Assembly: GCA_031291275.1 (NCBI GenBank)
Contig: JARLJJ010000549.1
Location: 1 to 35,285 of the forward strand
Origin: Formivibrio sp.
GTDB taxonomy: Bacteria; Pseudomonadota; Gammaproteobacteria; Burkholderiales; Chitinibacteraceae
DNA: 35,285 nucleotides
Direction: 5' to 3'
Shown here: one piece after another, positions 1 through 9,189 of the stretch
How the letters are laid out: every line of letters starts with the position of its first letter
Position numbering within the stretch: the first letter of the stretch is position 1
Made by a program: the position numbers and the translations under genes
Notes under the pieces: model-generated
The model's database searches: none
What the model saw: the letters and a program-made list of their open reading frames with translations, nothing else
What the model was told of the DNA's origin: nothing

Positions 1-326
1 ACCGCATCGGTTCATCCCGCGGTTTCCTCCCTCGGGGCTTGTCCGACGCCTGCCCGGTGAGTACCGTTGCCTGTTCGCAGGTCAGTGGTTAAGGGCAGGC
101 ATCTGACAACCCTTAACAAAAGCTGCCATTGCAATACAACTTTAGAAATGACTGGTTTACACAGAATTCCGGAAGGCCACATTGGGGCTCACTCAACGTT
201 TCTAACACGCCGAAAACGAATTCAATATCCGGGGGGTTGTCCCCCATTTCCCTCGTCTTTAACCTTTACAGGGAAATGTCATCGTGACTTGAGTGTTGGC
301 TGCTGACTTAACAATAAAGGACTGGA

Positions 327-378
327 CACCGCCACCCATTACCAATTTGCGCACAGTGCAACTGGTATGCAGGCGGTG
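327..378. repeat. Imperfect long hairpin (inverted repeat)
   Basis: CACCGCC at 327-333 pairs with GGCGGTG at 372-378. Inside it, ATTACCA pairs imperfectly with TGGTAT, and TTGC with GCAA closes the loop. The result is an extended interrupted stem of about 50 bases. It could be a REP-like element or a 3' structure of the putA transcript. There is no T run, so it is not a classical terminator. Confidence 0.45.
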
Positions 379-387
379 ACCACCCAA

Positions 388-405
388 TTCCGGCTATCGC
401 CGGAA
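388..405 (-). terminator. Hairpin just after putA stop, possible weak terminator
   Basis: TTCCGGC (388-394) and GCCGGAA (399-405) form a perfect 7-bp stem with a 4-base loop, 15 bases beyond the putA stop codon. The downstream side on the minus strand is TTGGGTGG rather than a U-rich tract, so intrinsic termination would be weak. Confidence 0.4.
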
Positions 406-419
406 CAAGTGGCCCACGC

Positions 420-3400
420 TTATTCGTCTCCTTTATCCAGCGACATCAGCACGGCATTGCCGCCGGACGCCGTCATGTCGACCGAGATCGTCCGTTCGCA
501 GGCAAAGCGATACAGGTAGTGCGGCCCGCCGGCCTTCGGCCCAGTTCCGGACAAGCCTTCACCGCCGAACGGCTGCACGCCGACCACCGCGCCAATCACG
601 TTGCGGTTCACGTAGGTGTTGCCGACGTGCAGGCGCTGTGTGATGCGCGCGATGGTTTCGTCGATGCGGCTATGGATGCCGAGCGTCAGGCCATAGCCGG
701 TGTTGGCGATAGCATCGCAGACCTTGTCGAGTTCGTCCGAGCGCCAACGTACGACGTGCAGGATCGGCCCGAACACCTCATGCTCCAAGCGCGAGATATC
801 ATCGATCTCGTAGGCACGCGGGGCGAAGAAACTTCCGTGGGCAGTCAGTTCCTCGTCGAGCTTGCAGGTATAGATCGGCGTCGCGAAGCTATCGAGTTTG
901 CGTGCATGGCGCTCCAGCATGTCGCGCGCGTCGTCGTCGATGACCGGACCGACGTCGGTGCGGATGTCAGCCGGATTGCCGATGCGCAGCGTCTGCATCG
1001 CGCCGCAGAGCATCATCGCCACCTTGTCGGCAATGTCCTCCTGCAAGAACAGTACGCGCAGTGCCGAGCAACGCTGTCCGGCGGAATTGAACGCCGAGGC
1101 GACGACGTCGCGTACGACCTGCTCGGAAAGCGCCGACGAGTCGACGATCATCGCATTCTGCCCGCCCGTTTCGGCGATCAGCGGCACGATCGGGCCGGGT
1201 TTGGCAGCCAAGGCCTGGGCAATCATCCGTGCCACTTCGATCGAACCGGTGAAGGCCACCCCGGCACAGTGACGGTCGGCCACCAGCGCCGCGCCGATAC
1301 GGCCACTGCCGGGAAGGAAGCCAAGCGCATCAGCCGGCACGCCGGCCGCATGCAGGAAACTGACGGCCAGCGAAGCAACCAGCGGCGTCTGCTCAGCCGG
1401 CTTGGCGACGACGGCGTTGCCGGCGGCCAACGCCGCAGCGATCTGCCCGACGAAAATCGCCAGTGGAAAATTCCATGGGCTGATGCAGACGAACACGCCG
1501 CGCCCGTGCAGCGACAGCGTATTGCGTTCGCCGGTCGGACCCGGCAGAAGAATCGGCTCGGCGAACTTCTCGCGTGCCTGTGCCGCGTAATAGCGACAGA
1601 AGTCGATCGCTTCGCGCACTTCGGAAACCGCATCACCCTGCGTTCGCCCACCCTCGCGCACGATCAACGCAACGAGTTCCGGCAGGCGCAATTGCAACAT
1701 ATCCGCGGCGCGGTCGAGGATCGCCGCGCGCTCCCCTGCCGACGTGTCGGACCAAGCGAGGAAGGCGCCCGCAGCCTTGGCCATCGCCTCGGCGGCATTC
1801 TCACTGCTCGCCTCGGTCACATAGCCGACGATGTCACGCCGGTCGGCCGGTGCGCAGACCTTGTTGCTCTCGCCCTTCACAGGCTTGCCTCCAATCAGCG
1901 GGACGGCTTCGTAAGGTTCCGTGGTGCTGTGTTCGATGGCTCGACGCAGGCTGTCGAGCGTAGGTTTGTCACTCATATCCAGTCCTTCACTGTTGGCGCG
2001 CTCGGCGCCGTAGAGGTTGCGCGGAAGCGGGATGCCGGGGTGCGGCTTGACCGCCAGCGCGGCGGCCTTCTCGACCGGATCGGCGACCAGTTCCTCAATG
2101 GATAGGCGCTCGTCGGCAATGCGATTGACGAACGAGGAATTAGCACCGTTTTCCAGCAATCGGCGCACAAGGTAGGACAGCAGTTCCTCGTGGCTGCCGA
2201 CTGGCGCATACACGCGGCAGGCGCGCCCCCATTTCTGCGGCCCAACGACCTCGTCATACAACGCCTCGCCCATCCCATGCAGACGCTGGTATTCCCACTC
2301 GTTGCTGTCTCCGGCGATTTCCGCGATTGCCGCCAGCGTGTGCGCGTTGTGCGTGGCGAAGGCCGGATAAAAAGCCACCGGGTCGGCGAACAGACGCTTG
2401 GCGCAGGCGAGGTACGACACGTCGGTATTCAGTTTGCGGGTGAAGACCGGATAGTCGGAAAGACCACGCTCCTGCGTTGCCTTGATCTCAGCATCCCAGT
2501 ACGCTCCCTTGACGAGGCGCAGGCCGAAACGGTGGCCGGAACGGTGCGCCAGATCGCCGAGCCATTCGACCGTCGCATAGGCGCGTTTCTGATAGGCCTG
2601 CACGGCCATGCCCAGCCCGTCCCAGCCGGCCAGTTCGGGATCCAGCGCGAGGAACTCGATCAGGTCGAGCGACATTTCCAAGCGATCCATTTCCTCTGCG
2701 TCGATGGTAAAGCCGATGTTGTGCTTCTTCGCCTTCAGCGCGAGTTCCCTGACGACCGGCCACAGTTCGTGGCGCACGCCTTCCTCATTGGCTACTTCGT
2801 AACGCGGATGCAAGGCGGAGAGCTTGATCGATACCGACGGCGCCTCCAGCGTTGGGCGTCCGCCACCGGCTGCGCCGATGGCATCGATGGCCATGCTGTA
2901 GAGTGCGAAGTAGCACAGTGCATCGTCGGCGGTGCGTGCCGCCTCGCCGAGCATGTCGAAGGTGTAGCGGTAGCCGTGTTTTTCTGCTCCGGCGGCACGC
3001 TCGATCGCCTCCGTGATCGTCCGCCCCATGACGAATTGTTTGCCGAGGATGCGCATGGCGGTAATGATCGCCTGACGGATCACCGGTTCGCCGACGCGAG
3101 CAATCAAACGCTTCAAGGTGCCTCCGAGGTTCTTCTCGGCGCCGTCGAGACTGACGAGGTGGCCGGTGAGCATCAACGCCCAGGTGCTGGCATTGACAAA
3201 GGTGCTGTGCGAGGCGCCGAGGCGATTGGCCCACTCGGTGTTGCCGACCTTGTCTCGGATCAGCAGGTCGACGGTCTCCGGATCAGGGATGCGCAACAGG
3301 GCTTCGGCCATGCACATCAAAACGCTCCCCTCGCGTGACGAGAGGTCGTAGGTATTCAGGAAGGTGTCGATGCCGGAGGCTTTCAGTCGCTTGTTGCGGA

Positions 3401-3557
3401 TGGTCTGCACCAGCAGCCGTGCCCGCTCGAAAATCCGTTGTTGCTGCTCCGGCGTAAAGCGTGCTTTGTCGATCAACGCCTCGACAATTTGCGTTTCGTC
3501 GGCGCGATAAGCCTCACGTAGCGCCGCACGAAGCGCGCTACTGTTGGATTCGCTCAT
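420..3557 (-). CDS. putA: Bifunctional proline dehydrogenase / L-glutamate gamma-semialdehyde dehydrogenase PutA
   Basis: PutA oxidises proline to pyrroline-5-carboxylate with FAD, then glutamate semialdehyde to glutamate with NAD+, feeding proline into central metabolism. The N-terminal half carries the proline dehydrogenase barrel, with VKGAYWDAEIK, FATHNAHT and a conserved C-terminal RRLLENGANSSF stretch. The C-terminal half is an aldehyde dehydrogenase with SPWNFPLAIF, GVAFTGS, the general-base motif AETGGQN and the catalytic cysteine in GQRCSALR (Cys830). The start is the ATG at 3557, preceded by AAAGGAAAAAC; an in-frame TTG six codons upstream is less likely. At 1045 aa it lacks the N-terminal ribbon-helix-helix domain of trifunctional PutA, so it should be a two-activity enzyme without the autorepressor function. 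It is a single gene facing away from the accessory region. Confidence 0.96.
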   Translation of the reverse strand: MSESNSSALRAALREAYRADETQIVEALIDKARFTPEQQQRIFERARLLVQTIRNKRLKASGIDTFLNTYDLSSREGSVLMCMAEALLRIPDPETVDLLIRDKVGNTEWANRLGASHSTFVNASTWALMLTGHLVSLDGAEKNLGGTLKRLIARVGEPVIRQAIITAMRILGKQFVMGRTITEAIERAAGAEKHGYRYTFDMLGEAARTADDALCYFALYSMAIDAIGAAGGGRPTLEAPSVSIKLSALHPRYEVANEEGVRHELWPVVRELALKAKKHNIGFTIDAEEMDRLEMSLDLIEFLALDPELAGWDGLGMAVQAYQKRAYATVEWLGDLAHRSGHRFGLRLVKGAYWDAEIKATQERGLSDYPVFTRKLNTDVSYLACAKRLFADPVAFYPAFATHNAHTLAAIAEIAGDSNEWEYQRLHGMGEALYDEVVGPQKWGRACRVYAPVGSHEELLSYLVRRLLENGANSSFVNRIADERLSIEELVADPVEKAAALAVKPHPGIPLPRNLYGAERANSEGLDMSDKPTLDSLRRAIEHSTTEPYEAVPLIGGKPVKGESNKVCAPADRRDIVGYVTEASSENAAEAMAKAAGAFLAWSDTSAGERAAILDRAADMLQLRLPELVALIVREGGRTQGDAVSEVREAIDFCRYYAAQAREKFAEPILLPGPTGERNTLSLHGRGVFVCISPWNFPLAIFVGQIAAALAAGNAVVAKPAEQTPLVASLAVSFLHAAGVPADALGFLPGSGRIGAALVADRHCAGVAFTGSIEVARMIAQALAAKPGPIVPLIAETGGQNAMIVDSSALSEQVVRDVVASAFNSAGQRCSALRVLFLQEDIADKVAMMLCGAMQTLRIGNPADIRTDVGPVIDDDARDMLERHARKLDSFATPIYTCKLDEELTAHGSFFAPRAYEIDDISRLEHEVFGPILHVVRWRSDELDKVCDAIANTGYGLTLGIHSRIDETIARITQRLHVGNTYVNRNVIGAVVGVQPFGGEGLSGTGPKAGGPHYLYRFACERTISVDMTASGGNAVLMSLDKGDE

Positions 3558-3578
3558 GTTTTTCCTTTGGCTCAAGTC

Positions 3579-3607
3579 ATTGCGACAAGAAGGGGAAATT
3601 GCGACAA
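3579..3607. repeat. Two direct copies of ATTGCGACAA upstream of putA
   Basis: ATTGCGACAA occurs at 3579-3588 and again at 3598-3607, 19 bp apart start to start, just upstream of the putA ATG. Two helical turns of spacing would suit binding of a tandem regulator. It could also be the edge of an inserted element, because the recombinase gene starts about 115 bp further on. The sequence alone does not decide between these. Confidence 0.35.
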
Positions 3608-3722
3608 CTTAGGTGCACATTTCCAACAATGGGGACACTAAACGGCTCACCGGTCATTGAAAATCTGCCATTCCCATATACGTCGAATAATCAGATTCCG
3701 ATCCACAATCTAGGAGTCTGTC

Positions 3723-4337
3723 ATGGAAGCGACCTCAAAGCGCGAATCATGGAATAAGGGCAAGCTGGTTGGCCAGAAGCCCCCACTCAAGCTGAAGGAT
3801 ATTTGGGCGATCCGAATACACCTTCAGAACAGGCATGCAGTTCGCGACCTGGCCATGTTCAATTTGGCTATCGATAGCAAACTACGTGGCTGCGATCTAG
3901 TCAGCTTGCGTGTGCGCGACGTTACCCACGGAAACCAGATTCTTTCTCGGACCATGGTTGTCCAGCGGAAAACGCAGCGGCCAGTGCAGTTCGAGTTGAC
4001 CGAGCCAACGCGATTGGCGGTTGCAGCCTGGTTAGAAATGGCACATCTACGGGGCGATCAGTACCTATTCCCGAGCCGAGTTGTGAGTTCACCCCATGTC
4101 TCGACGCGCCAATATGCACGTATTGTGCATCATTGGATCGAAGCAGCCGGGTTGGATTCATCAGCCTATGGGACACACTCGATGCGACGTACCAAAGCGA
4201 CGCTAATCTACAAGCGGACCAAGAACCTCAGGGCTGTTCAGATATTGCTCGGCCATACCAAGCTCGAAAGTACTGTCCGATACCTCGGCATCGAAGTAGA
4301 CGACGCGCTGGAGATTTCCGAGCAGACTGAAATCTAG
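3723..4337 (+). CDS. Short tyrosine recombinase/integrase (catalytic domain only)
   Basis: This is a phage-integrase-family DNA breaking-rejoining protein of 204 aa. All expected active-site residues are visible: Arg55 (SKLRGCDLV), Lys83, the HSMR box with His152 and Arg155, His178 in LLGHTK and the nucleophile Tyr187 in VRYLG. The N-terminal SAM-like core-binding domain of full integrases (normally 300-400 aa in total) is absent, and only about 30 basic residues precede the catalytic fold. The start ATG has AGGAG six bases upstream. Short proteins of this kind are common as solitary genes in proteobacteria, and their substrate is generally unknown. It stands alone between putA and a minus-strand defence-type gene, and a weak 9-bp hairpin (4347-4355/4370-4378) follows the stop. 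It may have a role in integrating this region, but no att repeats were recognised. Confidence 0.88.
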   Translation: MEATSKRESWNKGKLVGQKPPLKLKDIWAIRIHLQNRHAVRDLAMFNLAIDSKLRGCDLVSLRVRDVTHGNQILSRTMVVQRKTQRPVQFELTEPTRLAVAAWLEMAHLRGDQYLFPSRVVSSPHVSTRQYARIVHHWIEAAGLDSSAYGTHSMRRTKATLIYKRTKNLRAVQILLGHTKLESTVRYLGIEVDDALEISEQTEI

Positions 4338-4533
4338 CATGTTCTCAGCGGCCACTTGCGTCCAGCTTTGTGGCTGCTCCACTTTGAAACCCGCCAGACA
4401 GCCAAGGCGAGTAACTCGGCCAAAGTGGTCATAGGCTCAGTCCATCATCAACGACCGCTTCGTGCTGCAAAGTTGTCAGCATTCCATATTCCTTATATAG
4501 CGCAATTCCCTTCAGTCATTGGCTGCCTACACG

Positions 4534-7500
4534 CTACGTCGTAGACGGTGGCAGTGCACATGAAATTTTTCCATCATTTCGAATTTCAATCACCTGAACT
4601 GCTAGCTGTTGACCAAGCGAATACTGTTTCGGAATATCAGTATTGGGCAATAGCTGGCTGACATGAAGTAACCCACTATAAGTACCGACTCGTATAAATA
4701 CGCCGTAATCTTTAAGGCCTGTTACGCAAGCTTCGTAGATTCCCCCAACTGCCAGAGAACGATCAGAATTCAGTTTGGAGCCGGCATAGCGCAATACTGG
4801 CCCCTTGTCGTTAAAGGCAAGAATCTCGACACTAACCTGACTATTCACCGGAAACTCTCTGGCAAGGCTTGCCCAGTCAGGACATTTACTCTGATGGAGT
4901 AGTCCGATCTGCCCTGCGATGTTGACCAACAGGCCACACTTCAGTTGCTTAACGACGGATCCTTGGTAAGCCCCATTTACTTCGAGCGTGACTGGTTTTT
5001 CAGAGCCGACTATGACGCGCCCCCTGTCTGGTTCCAATTGCAGAACGAAAAAAGAACGTTCAAGTCCCTTCGTTCGCCGGATGCCATCGCGTTCATTAGG
5101 CCAGATTGCTTGCAGGCCGATTTCCAGTTCGACCGTACACTCCTTGTCGCGGACAGCGATTACCCGACCGTTGACCGGCAGCCCTTCTTCCCAATGACGC
5201 CGCACATCCGCCCATGCCGGTAATTCGCTGCGCGCATGCAAGGTTTGCAACCATTCCCGCACCTCCGGCGGAAGAATACTGTCAGTCGACAGGTTGCATA
5301 CCAGAGTGACTGTCTTGAACCAGCGAGGATGGTTTGCGCAGGCCTTGATACGCGTCACCAGATCCCGCGCGAATTCTACCGAAGCTGCATGTAGAGGGGC
5401 TGCAACAATGAATTTGGCCGCCAGTAACGGCCACTCGGGCTTAGCGCCGCTGCGCTTCAACCATGCGGCGGCCTGTTCAATAAAAGCACCCGCTTGGAAA
5501 TGCTGATCCAGCAGTGCCTCACAGACAAAGCTCCATTCCTTGAGATTCTCGCTCCCAGCCAGCCACCTTGCACCAAGCTGCAAAAGTGTGCCGAGCGTCA
5601 GATCTTCCGGCAGAGCGTCGCGTTGTGCCAGCAAAGCTTGCCAGATATGTGCCCACTCGGCCCGGTCTTCGCGCCCGGCCAGCCATTGCACGCCGAGGCG
5701 CAAGAGTTCGCCGAGCGTTGGATCTTCCGGCAGGGCGTCGCGCTGTGCCAGCAAAGCTTGCCAGATATGCGCCCACTCGGCCCGGTCTTCGCGCCCGACC
5801 AGCCATCGCGCGCCGAGGCCCAAGAGCTCGGCGAACGCCAGATCTTCCGGAAGGACGTCGCGCTGCGCCAGCAAGTCTTGCCAGACATGCGCCCAATCGG
5901 CCCGATCTTCGCGCCCGGCCAGCCATTGCGCACCGAGGCCCAAGAGTTCGCCGAGCGTTGGATCTTCCGGCAGGGCGTCGCGCTGCGCCAGCAAAGCTTG
6001 CCAGATATGCGCCCACTCGGCCCGGTCTTCGCGCCCGACCAGCCATTGCGCGCCGAGGCCCAAGAGTTCGCCGAACGTCGGATCTTCCAGCAGGGCGTCG
6101 CGCTGTGCCAGCAAAGCTTGCCAGACATGCGTCCACTCGGCCCGGTCTTCGCGCCCGGCCAGCCATTGCGCGCCGAGGCCCAAGAGTTCGCCGAGCGTCG
6201 GATCTTCCAGCAGGGCGTCGCGCTGTGCCAGCAAAGCTTGCCAGACATGCGTCCACTCGGCCCGGTCTTCGCGCCCGGCCAGCCATTGCGCGCCGAGGAC
6301 CAAGAGTTCGCCGAACGTTGGATCTTCCGACAGAGCGTCGCACTGCGCCAGCAAAGCTCGCCAGACATGCGTCCACTCGGCCCGGTCTTCGCGCCCGGCC
6401 AGCCATTGCGCGCCGAGGACCAAGAGTTCGCCGAACGTTGGATCTTCCGGCAGAGCGTCGCACTGCGCCAGCAAAGCTCGCCAGACATGCGTCCACTCGG
6501 CCCGGTCTTCGCGCCCGGCTAACCAGGCTCGCGCCAGGGGCGCCAGCTCGCTCGCCTGAGGGCTACGAGGAGTTGCCAAGGCGTAAAGATCTTCGAAGAC
6601 ATAGGCCCAATCGGGGCCATCACTCTCCGCATGCAAACGGCGCAAGCCGAGAATCAGGACTGGATCGTTTTTCCAGTCTGGAGCCTCATCATTAGGCAGC
6701 AGTTTTTTCCAGGCGATGTGCCAATCAGGCCGACGAACGTGGTTTTGCAGCCACCCCAGTCCCATGTCGCGCCACTCGGCGTGGTGGCGGGGATCATGTT
6801 GCAGGCAGTGTTCCCAAGGAAAAGACCAGGTGGGGTGGGATATCTTGAGTGGATCAGCGAACTGTTCGGCAGCCCAGACAAATAGCTCGTCACGCTTTGG
6901 GTAGCACTCGACCAGGCGGCTCCAGCATCCCGGCCAGACCTTGTAAGCCGAACTCAGGCGAACCAGCGCAGTACCCAGCAAATCATCTCCCAGCACTTCG
7001 GCTATGCAGGGCATGGCCGTAGACCAGCAGGCCCAACAGGTAGCGGCATCCGCCAAACCATCGGGATCAAGCGCCAGTTGCGTATGCTCTTTGGCCCATA
7101 TCTTGGCGCACTCCTGCGCGAGACGATGGCGATTGACGATATGCAGTCGTTCGCTCGCCAACCCTTCGTCGACTGCAGAAAACACCCGCAGTAACTGAAT
7201 AACCAAGCCCTTATCGTGTTCGGCCAACGCGCGCCGGAACACCGCCACCAGATCATTGGTGAACGCTTCGGCATTGGCAGGTTTGCGCAATGCACGGTAC
7301 AGGGCATCGGCCAGATGCGGATGGGTGAGGCGAACGATTTGCCCTTCCTCACCAGCTTCCAGCAGGCTGAAATCGCCTTCGCAATTCAGCGTAGCCAGTC
7401 TTTCGCGGTCGTTATCAGTCAGCCAGTCATACGGTGCGCGCAGGTAGAGCCGGTTTAGCGCCAGCGGCTGCCGCAGCGCTTCGTCCAGATCATTGAGGCG

Positions 7501-8910
7501 AACCCGTTCACCAAAGCGTTGTGCAAAGGCGTTGAGATCGCCATGAGCGAGCTCTACCGCCAGCGAGACGAAGAGGCCGTTATCGTCTTGTGCAGCTTGG
7601 GAGAACGCGGTGCCGCGCTGTGAGCTTTGACCTGTTCGTTGCTGATACCAAGCTGCGATCTCATCGGCTTCGTTCGCGGCGATGGTCTCGACGGTTTCGA
7701 GGTGTAGATCGAAACCACGGTACGTGGAGGCTTCTTTGAAAGCCTCGGCGAACTCAGCGGGACCACAGCTCAGGATCATCGGCCAGGCCTGGTGGCCACG
7801 TTCGTCGATGAATTCGCCCAAACGGCCTAAGTCGAGCCGAGTACGGGCATCGCGATCGTAAAGATCATCGATGGCGATGAAGTCTGGCCGCCACTCGATT
7901 GGCGCGTCAGCTATCGCCCTGAGCGCAGGCTCCAGTAACTCGGCCTGCCCCTTTAGCCAGAGCACGCGCCAGCCATCGCTGACAAGTCGCGCAACAGCCT
8001 GAAGCAACAGCACACTCTTACCGACGCCGGAACGTCCGCTCAGCCAGAAGACGCGAGCCTCGCTTCGGAGATCACGTTGGCTGAGATCCTTGCGTTCAAT
8101 CAGCTTGGGGTACAGAGCATCCAGTCGATGGGGCCGCGGCATGTACTGCTTATCACGCAGCCGCGCTAGCGTGATTTCACGCCCGATATCCAGCGAGGCG
8201 CTAGGATGGGCTGTGTGTTGAAAGTCTGCGGGGGTCAGAAGCTGGCCCGGTAGATCATGCGTCTGCCGGGCTTGCACAAAGCGTTCACAGATATCGTCCC
8301 GAATGCGCTGCGCATCTGCAGCCGTCGGCGCACGACTCAAGGCACGATCCAGCGCAAAGCGCAGGAAACCGTAGGGGTCTTTCAGGTGCTTCCAAACTGC
8401 AACAATCGCGCGCCACCACGGATCGGGCTCAATACGGGGTGACAAAAGTCGCCCTTGCTGGATAAGCGCTTGAATCGTCGGATATGTCGGGTGTGTGTCC
8501 GGAACATCGCCCCATTGCAACGCGGCATCGTCTTTTGAGGCGACAAGCTCGAATCTCACCTCACTACGCGAGCCTGGATAGTGCTTTGCCAGGAAACCGT
8601 CGATTGCCACGACTTCGGCTGCAGCGCCCTTGAGCGTCTCGCGCGTCAAAGTGCGCTTGACCTGGATGCACACCAGTTGGGCGTCCCCTGTTTGTTTGGT
8701 CAGATCTGAAAGCGCTTCCAGAAACAACCGGCCGGCTTCATCAAGTGCTTGCCCTTCGCCGGCAAGGGACTCTGCCAACTCAGCCAGATAGAGACGCAAC
8801 TGGTAGTCAAAGCCGGCTAAAGCATAAATACCGCCCAGTGCTCGCCGATTTTCCTGTCTCTCATAATCCGAGAGGATTGATGTTATGTTGTTCATGCAAA
8901 GAATGGTCAC
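4534..8910 (-). CDS. Large STAND-type NTPase with Cap4/DUF4297-like nuclease, near-identical repeats and S1-like domains
   Basis: A predicted anti-phage conflict protein of 1458 aa. Residues 20-120 resemble the Cap4/DUF4297 dsDNA endonuclease family: ALGGIYALAGFDYQ, then FLEALSDL (Glu65, Asp69) and CIQVKRTL (Gln83, Lys85). A P-loop NTPase follows, with Walker A GRSGVGKS (Lys298) and Walker B FIAIDDLYDRD near 347. Residues about 790-1110 are eight near-identical 40-residue helical units around WLAGREDRAEW, flanked by degenerate copies. The last 220 residues contain S1/OB-like segments, the clearest being GLKDYGVFIRVGTYSGLLHVSQ. Known relatives sense an invader through the C-terminal half and then activate the nuclease, so the same is inferred here. 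The start is GTG at 8910 or ATG at 8895; neither has a strong ribosome binding site. No operon partner is seen. The exact family is uncertain. Confidence 0.8.
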   Translation of the reverse strand: MTILCMNNITSILSDYERQENRRALGGIYALAGFDYQLRLYLAELAESLAGEGQALDEAGRLFLEALSDLTKQTGDAQLVCIQVKRTLTRETLKGAAAEVVAIDGFLAKHYPGSRSEVRFELVASKDDAALQWGDVPDTHPTYPTIQALIQQGRLLSPRIEPDPWWRAIVAVWKHLKDPYGFLRFALDRALSRAPTAADAQRIRDDICERFVQARQTHDLPGQLLTPADFQHTAHPSASLDIGREITLARLRDKQYMPRPHRLDALYPKLIERKDLSQRDLRSEARVFWLSGRSGVGKSVLLLQAVARLVSDGWRVLWLKGQAELLEPALRAIADAPIEWRPDFIAIDDLYDRDARTRLDLGRLGEFIDERGHQAWPMILSCGPAEFAEAFKEASTYRGFDLHLETVETIAANEADEIAAWYQQRTGQSSQRGTAFSQAAQDDNGLFVSLAVELAHGDLNAFAQRFGERVRLNDLDEALRQPLALNRLYLRAPYDWLTDNDRERLATLNCEGDFSLLEAGEEGQIVRLTHPHLADALYRALRKPANAEAFTNDLVAVFRRALAEHDKGLVIQLLRVFSAVDEGLASERLHIVNRHRLAQECAKIWAKEHTQLALDPDGLADAATCWACWSTAMPCIAEVLGDDLLGTALVRLSSAYKVWPGCWSRLVECYPKRDELFVWAAEQFADPLKISHPTWSFPWEHCLQHDPRHHAEWRDMGLGWLQNHVRRPDWHIAWKKLLPNDEAPDWKNDPVLILGLRRLHAESDGPDWAYVFEDLYALATPRSPQASELAPLARAWLAGREDRAEWTHVWRALLAQCDALPEDPTFGELLVLGAQWLAGREDRAEWTHVWRALLAQCDALSEDPTFGELLVLGAQWLAGREDRAEWTHVWQALLAQRDALLEDPTLGELLGLGAQWLAGREDRAEWTHVWQALLAQRDALLEDPTFGELLGLGAQWLVGREDRAEWAHIWQALLAQRDALPEDPTLGELLGLGAQWLAGREDRADWAHVWQDLLAQRDVLPEDLAFAELLGLGARWLVGREDRAEWAHIWQALLAQRDALPEDPTLGELLRLGVQWLAGREDRAEWAHIWQALLAQRDALPEDLTLGTLLQLGARWLAGSENLKEWSFVCEALLDQHFQAGAFIEQAAAWLKRSGAKPEWPLLAAKFIVAAPLHAASVEFARDLVTRIKACANHPRWFKTVTLVCNLSTDSILPPEVREWLQTLHARSELPAWADVRRHWEEGLPVNGRVIAVRDKECTVELEIGLQAIWPNERDGIRRTKGLERSFFVLQLEPDRGRVIVGSEKPVTLEVNGAYQGSVVKQLKCGLLVNIAGQIGLLHQSKCPDWASLAREFPVNSQVSVEILAFNDKGPVLRYAGSKLNSDRSLAVGGIYEACVTGLKDYGVFIRVGTYSGLLHVSQLLPNTDIPKQYSLGQQLAVQVIEIRNDGKISCALPPSTT
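5581..6526 (-). repeat. Eight tandem 120-bp coding repeats
   Basis: Eight units of exactly 120 bp (40 codons) lie head to tail inside the STAND gene, with unit boundaries near 5581, 5701, 5821, 5941, 6061, 6181, 6301 and 6421. Neighbouring units such as those starting at 6061 and 6181, or 6301 and 6421, differ at only a few bases. Because 120 is a multiple of three, other frames also stay open through the array, giving long false reading frames on both strands. Such nucleotide-level identity implies recent duplication or gene conversion. Confidence 0.95.
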
Positions 8911-9189
8911 AGAAATACCGAAGAAACGCCATTACCTGATAGCATTCTGAAGAAGATCATGTTGTACGCCAAACTAGCACTTATTCAGAACATGCTTTGG
9001 TGGCACACATAGAGCGAATAGGGTGAAAAATAAGTCCCGGATCTTGCGGCGGCTACGGGATAAATAGCTGCCGGTTTCCAGCTGATCATGTTTTGTCCGC
9101 TTTGGCCGAGAAGCGGGCAAAAGTCAGCAGCTGTGTTTGGCCAAATGTCTGTGGCATCATGTTGCCCAGAAAATAACATGGGGAAAACC

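Larger units (their letters stand above)
1..419. other. Intergenic region downstream of putA
   Basis: No convincing gene is seen here. Frame 1 from base 1 is open until a TGA at 58-60 and could be the last 19 codons of a gene entering from the left, but nothing in the residues is recognisable. A 79-codon frame at 67-306 has no ribosome binding site and its composition is not protein-like. The right part holds two inverted repeats, listed separately, which probably lie in the transcribed 3' region of putA. Confidence 0.5.

Noticed and set aside
1..60. Possible CRISPR-repeat-like text (GGTTCATCCCGCGG) at the left edge
   Set aside because: It occurs once only, without repeat-spacer periodicity anywhere nearby, so there is no array.
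67..306. A 79-codon plus-strand frame near the left edge
   Set aside because: There is no ribosome binding site, composition is irregular and no family is recognised; it is probably non-coding.
519..2105. A 528-codon open frame on the plus strand opposite putA
   Set aside because: It is antisense to the clearly real PutA dehydrogenase domain, has an Arg/Asp/His-heavy composition and no family features; it is a GC-driven shadow.
5494..6695. Several 300-375-codon frames in both directions across the repeat array
   Set aside because: They stay open because a 120-bp unit is a multiple of three. Their translations are Arg/Pro/Ser-rich repeats, whereas the minus-strand STAND frame continues into recognisable domains on both sides.
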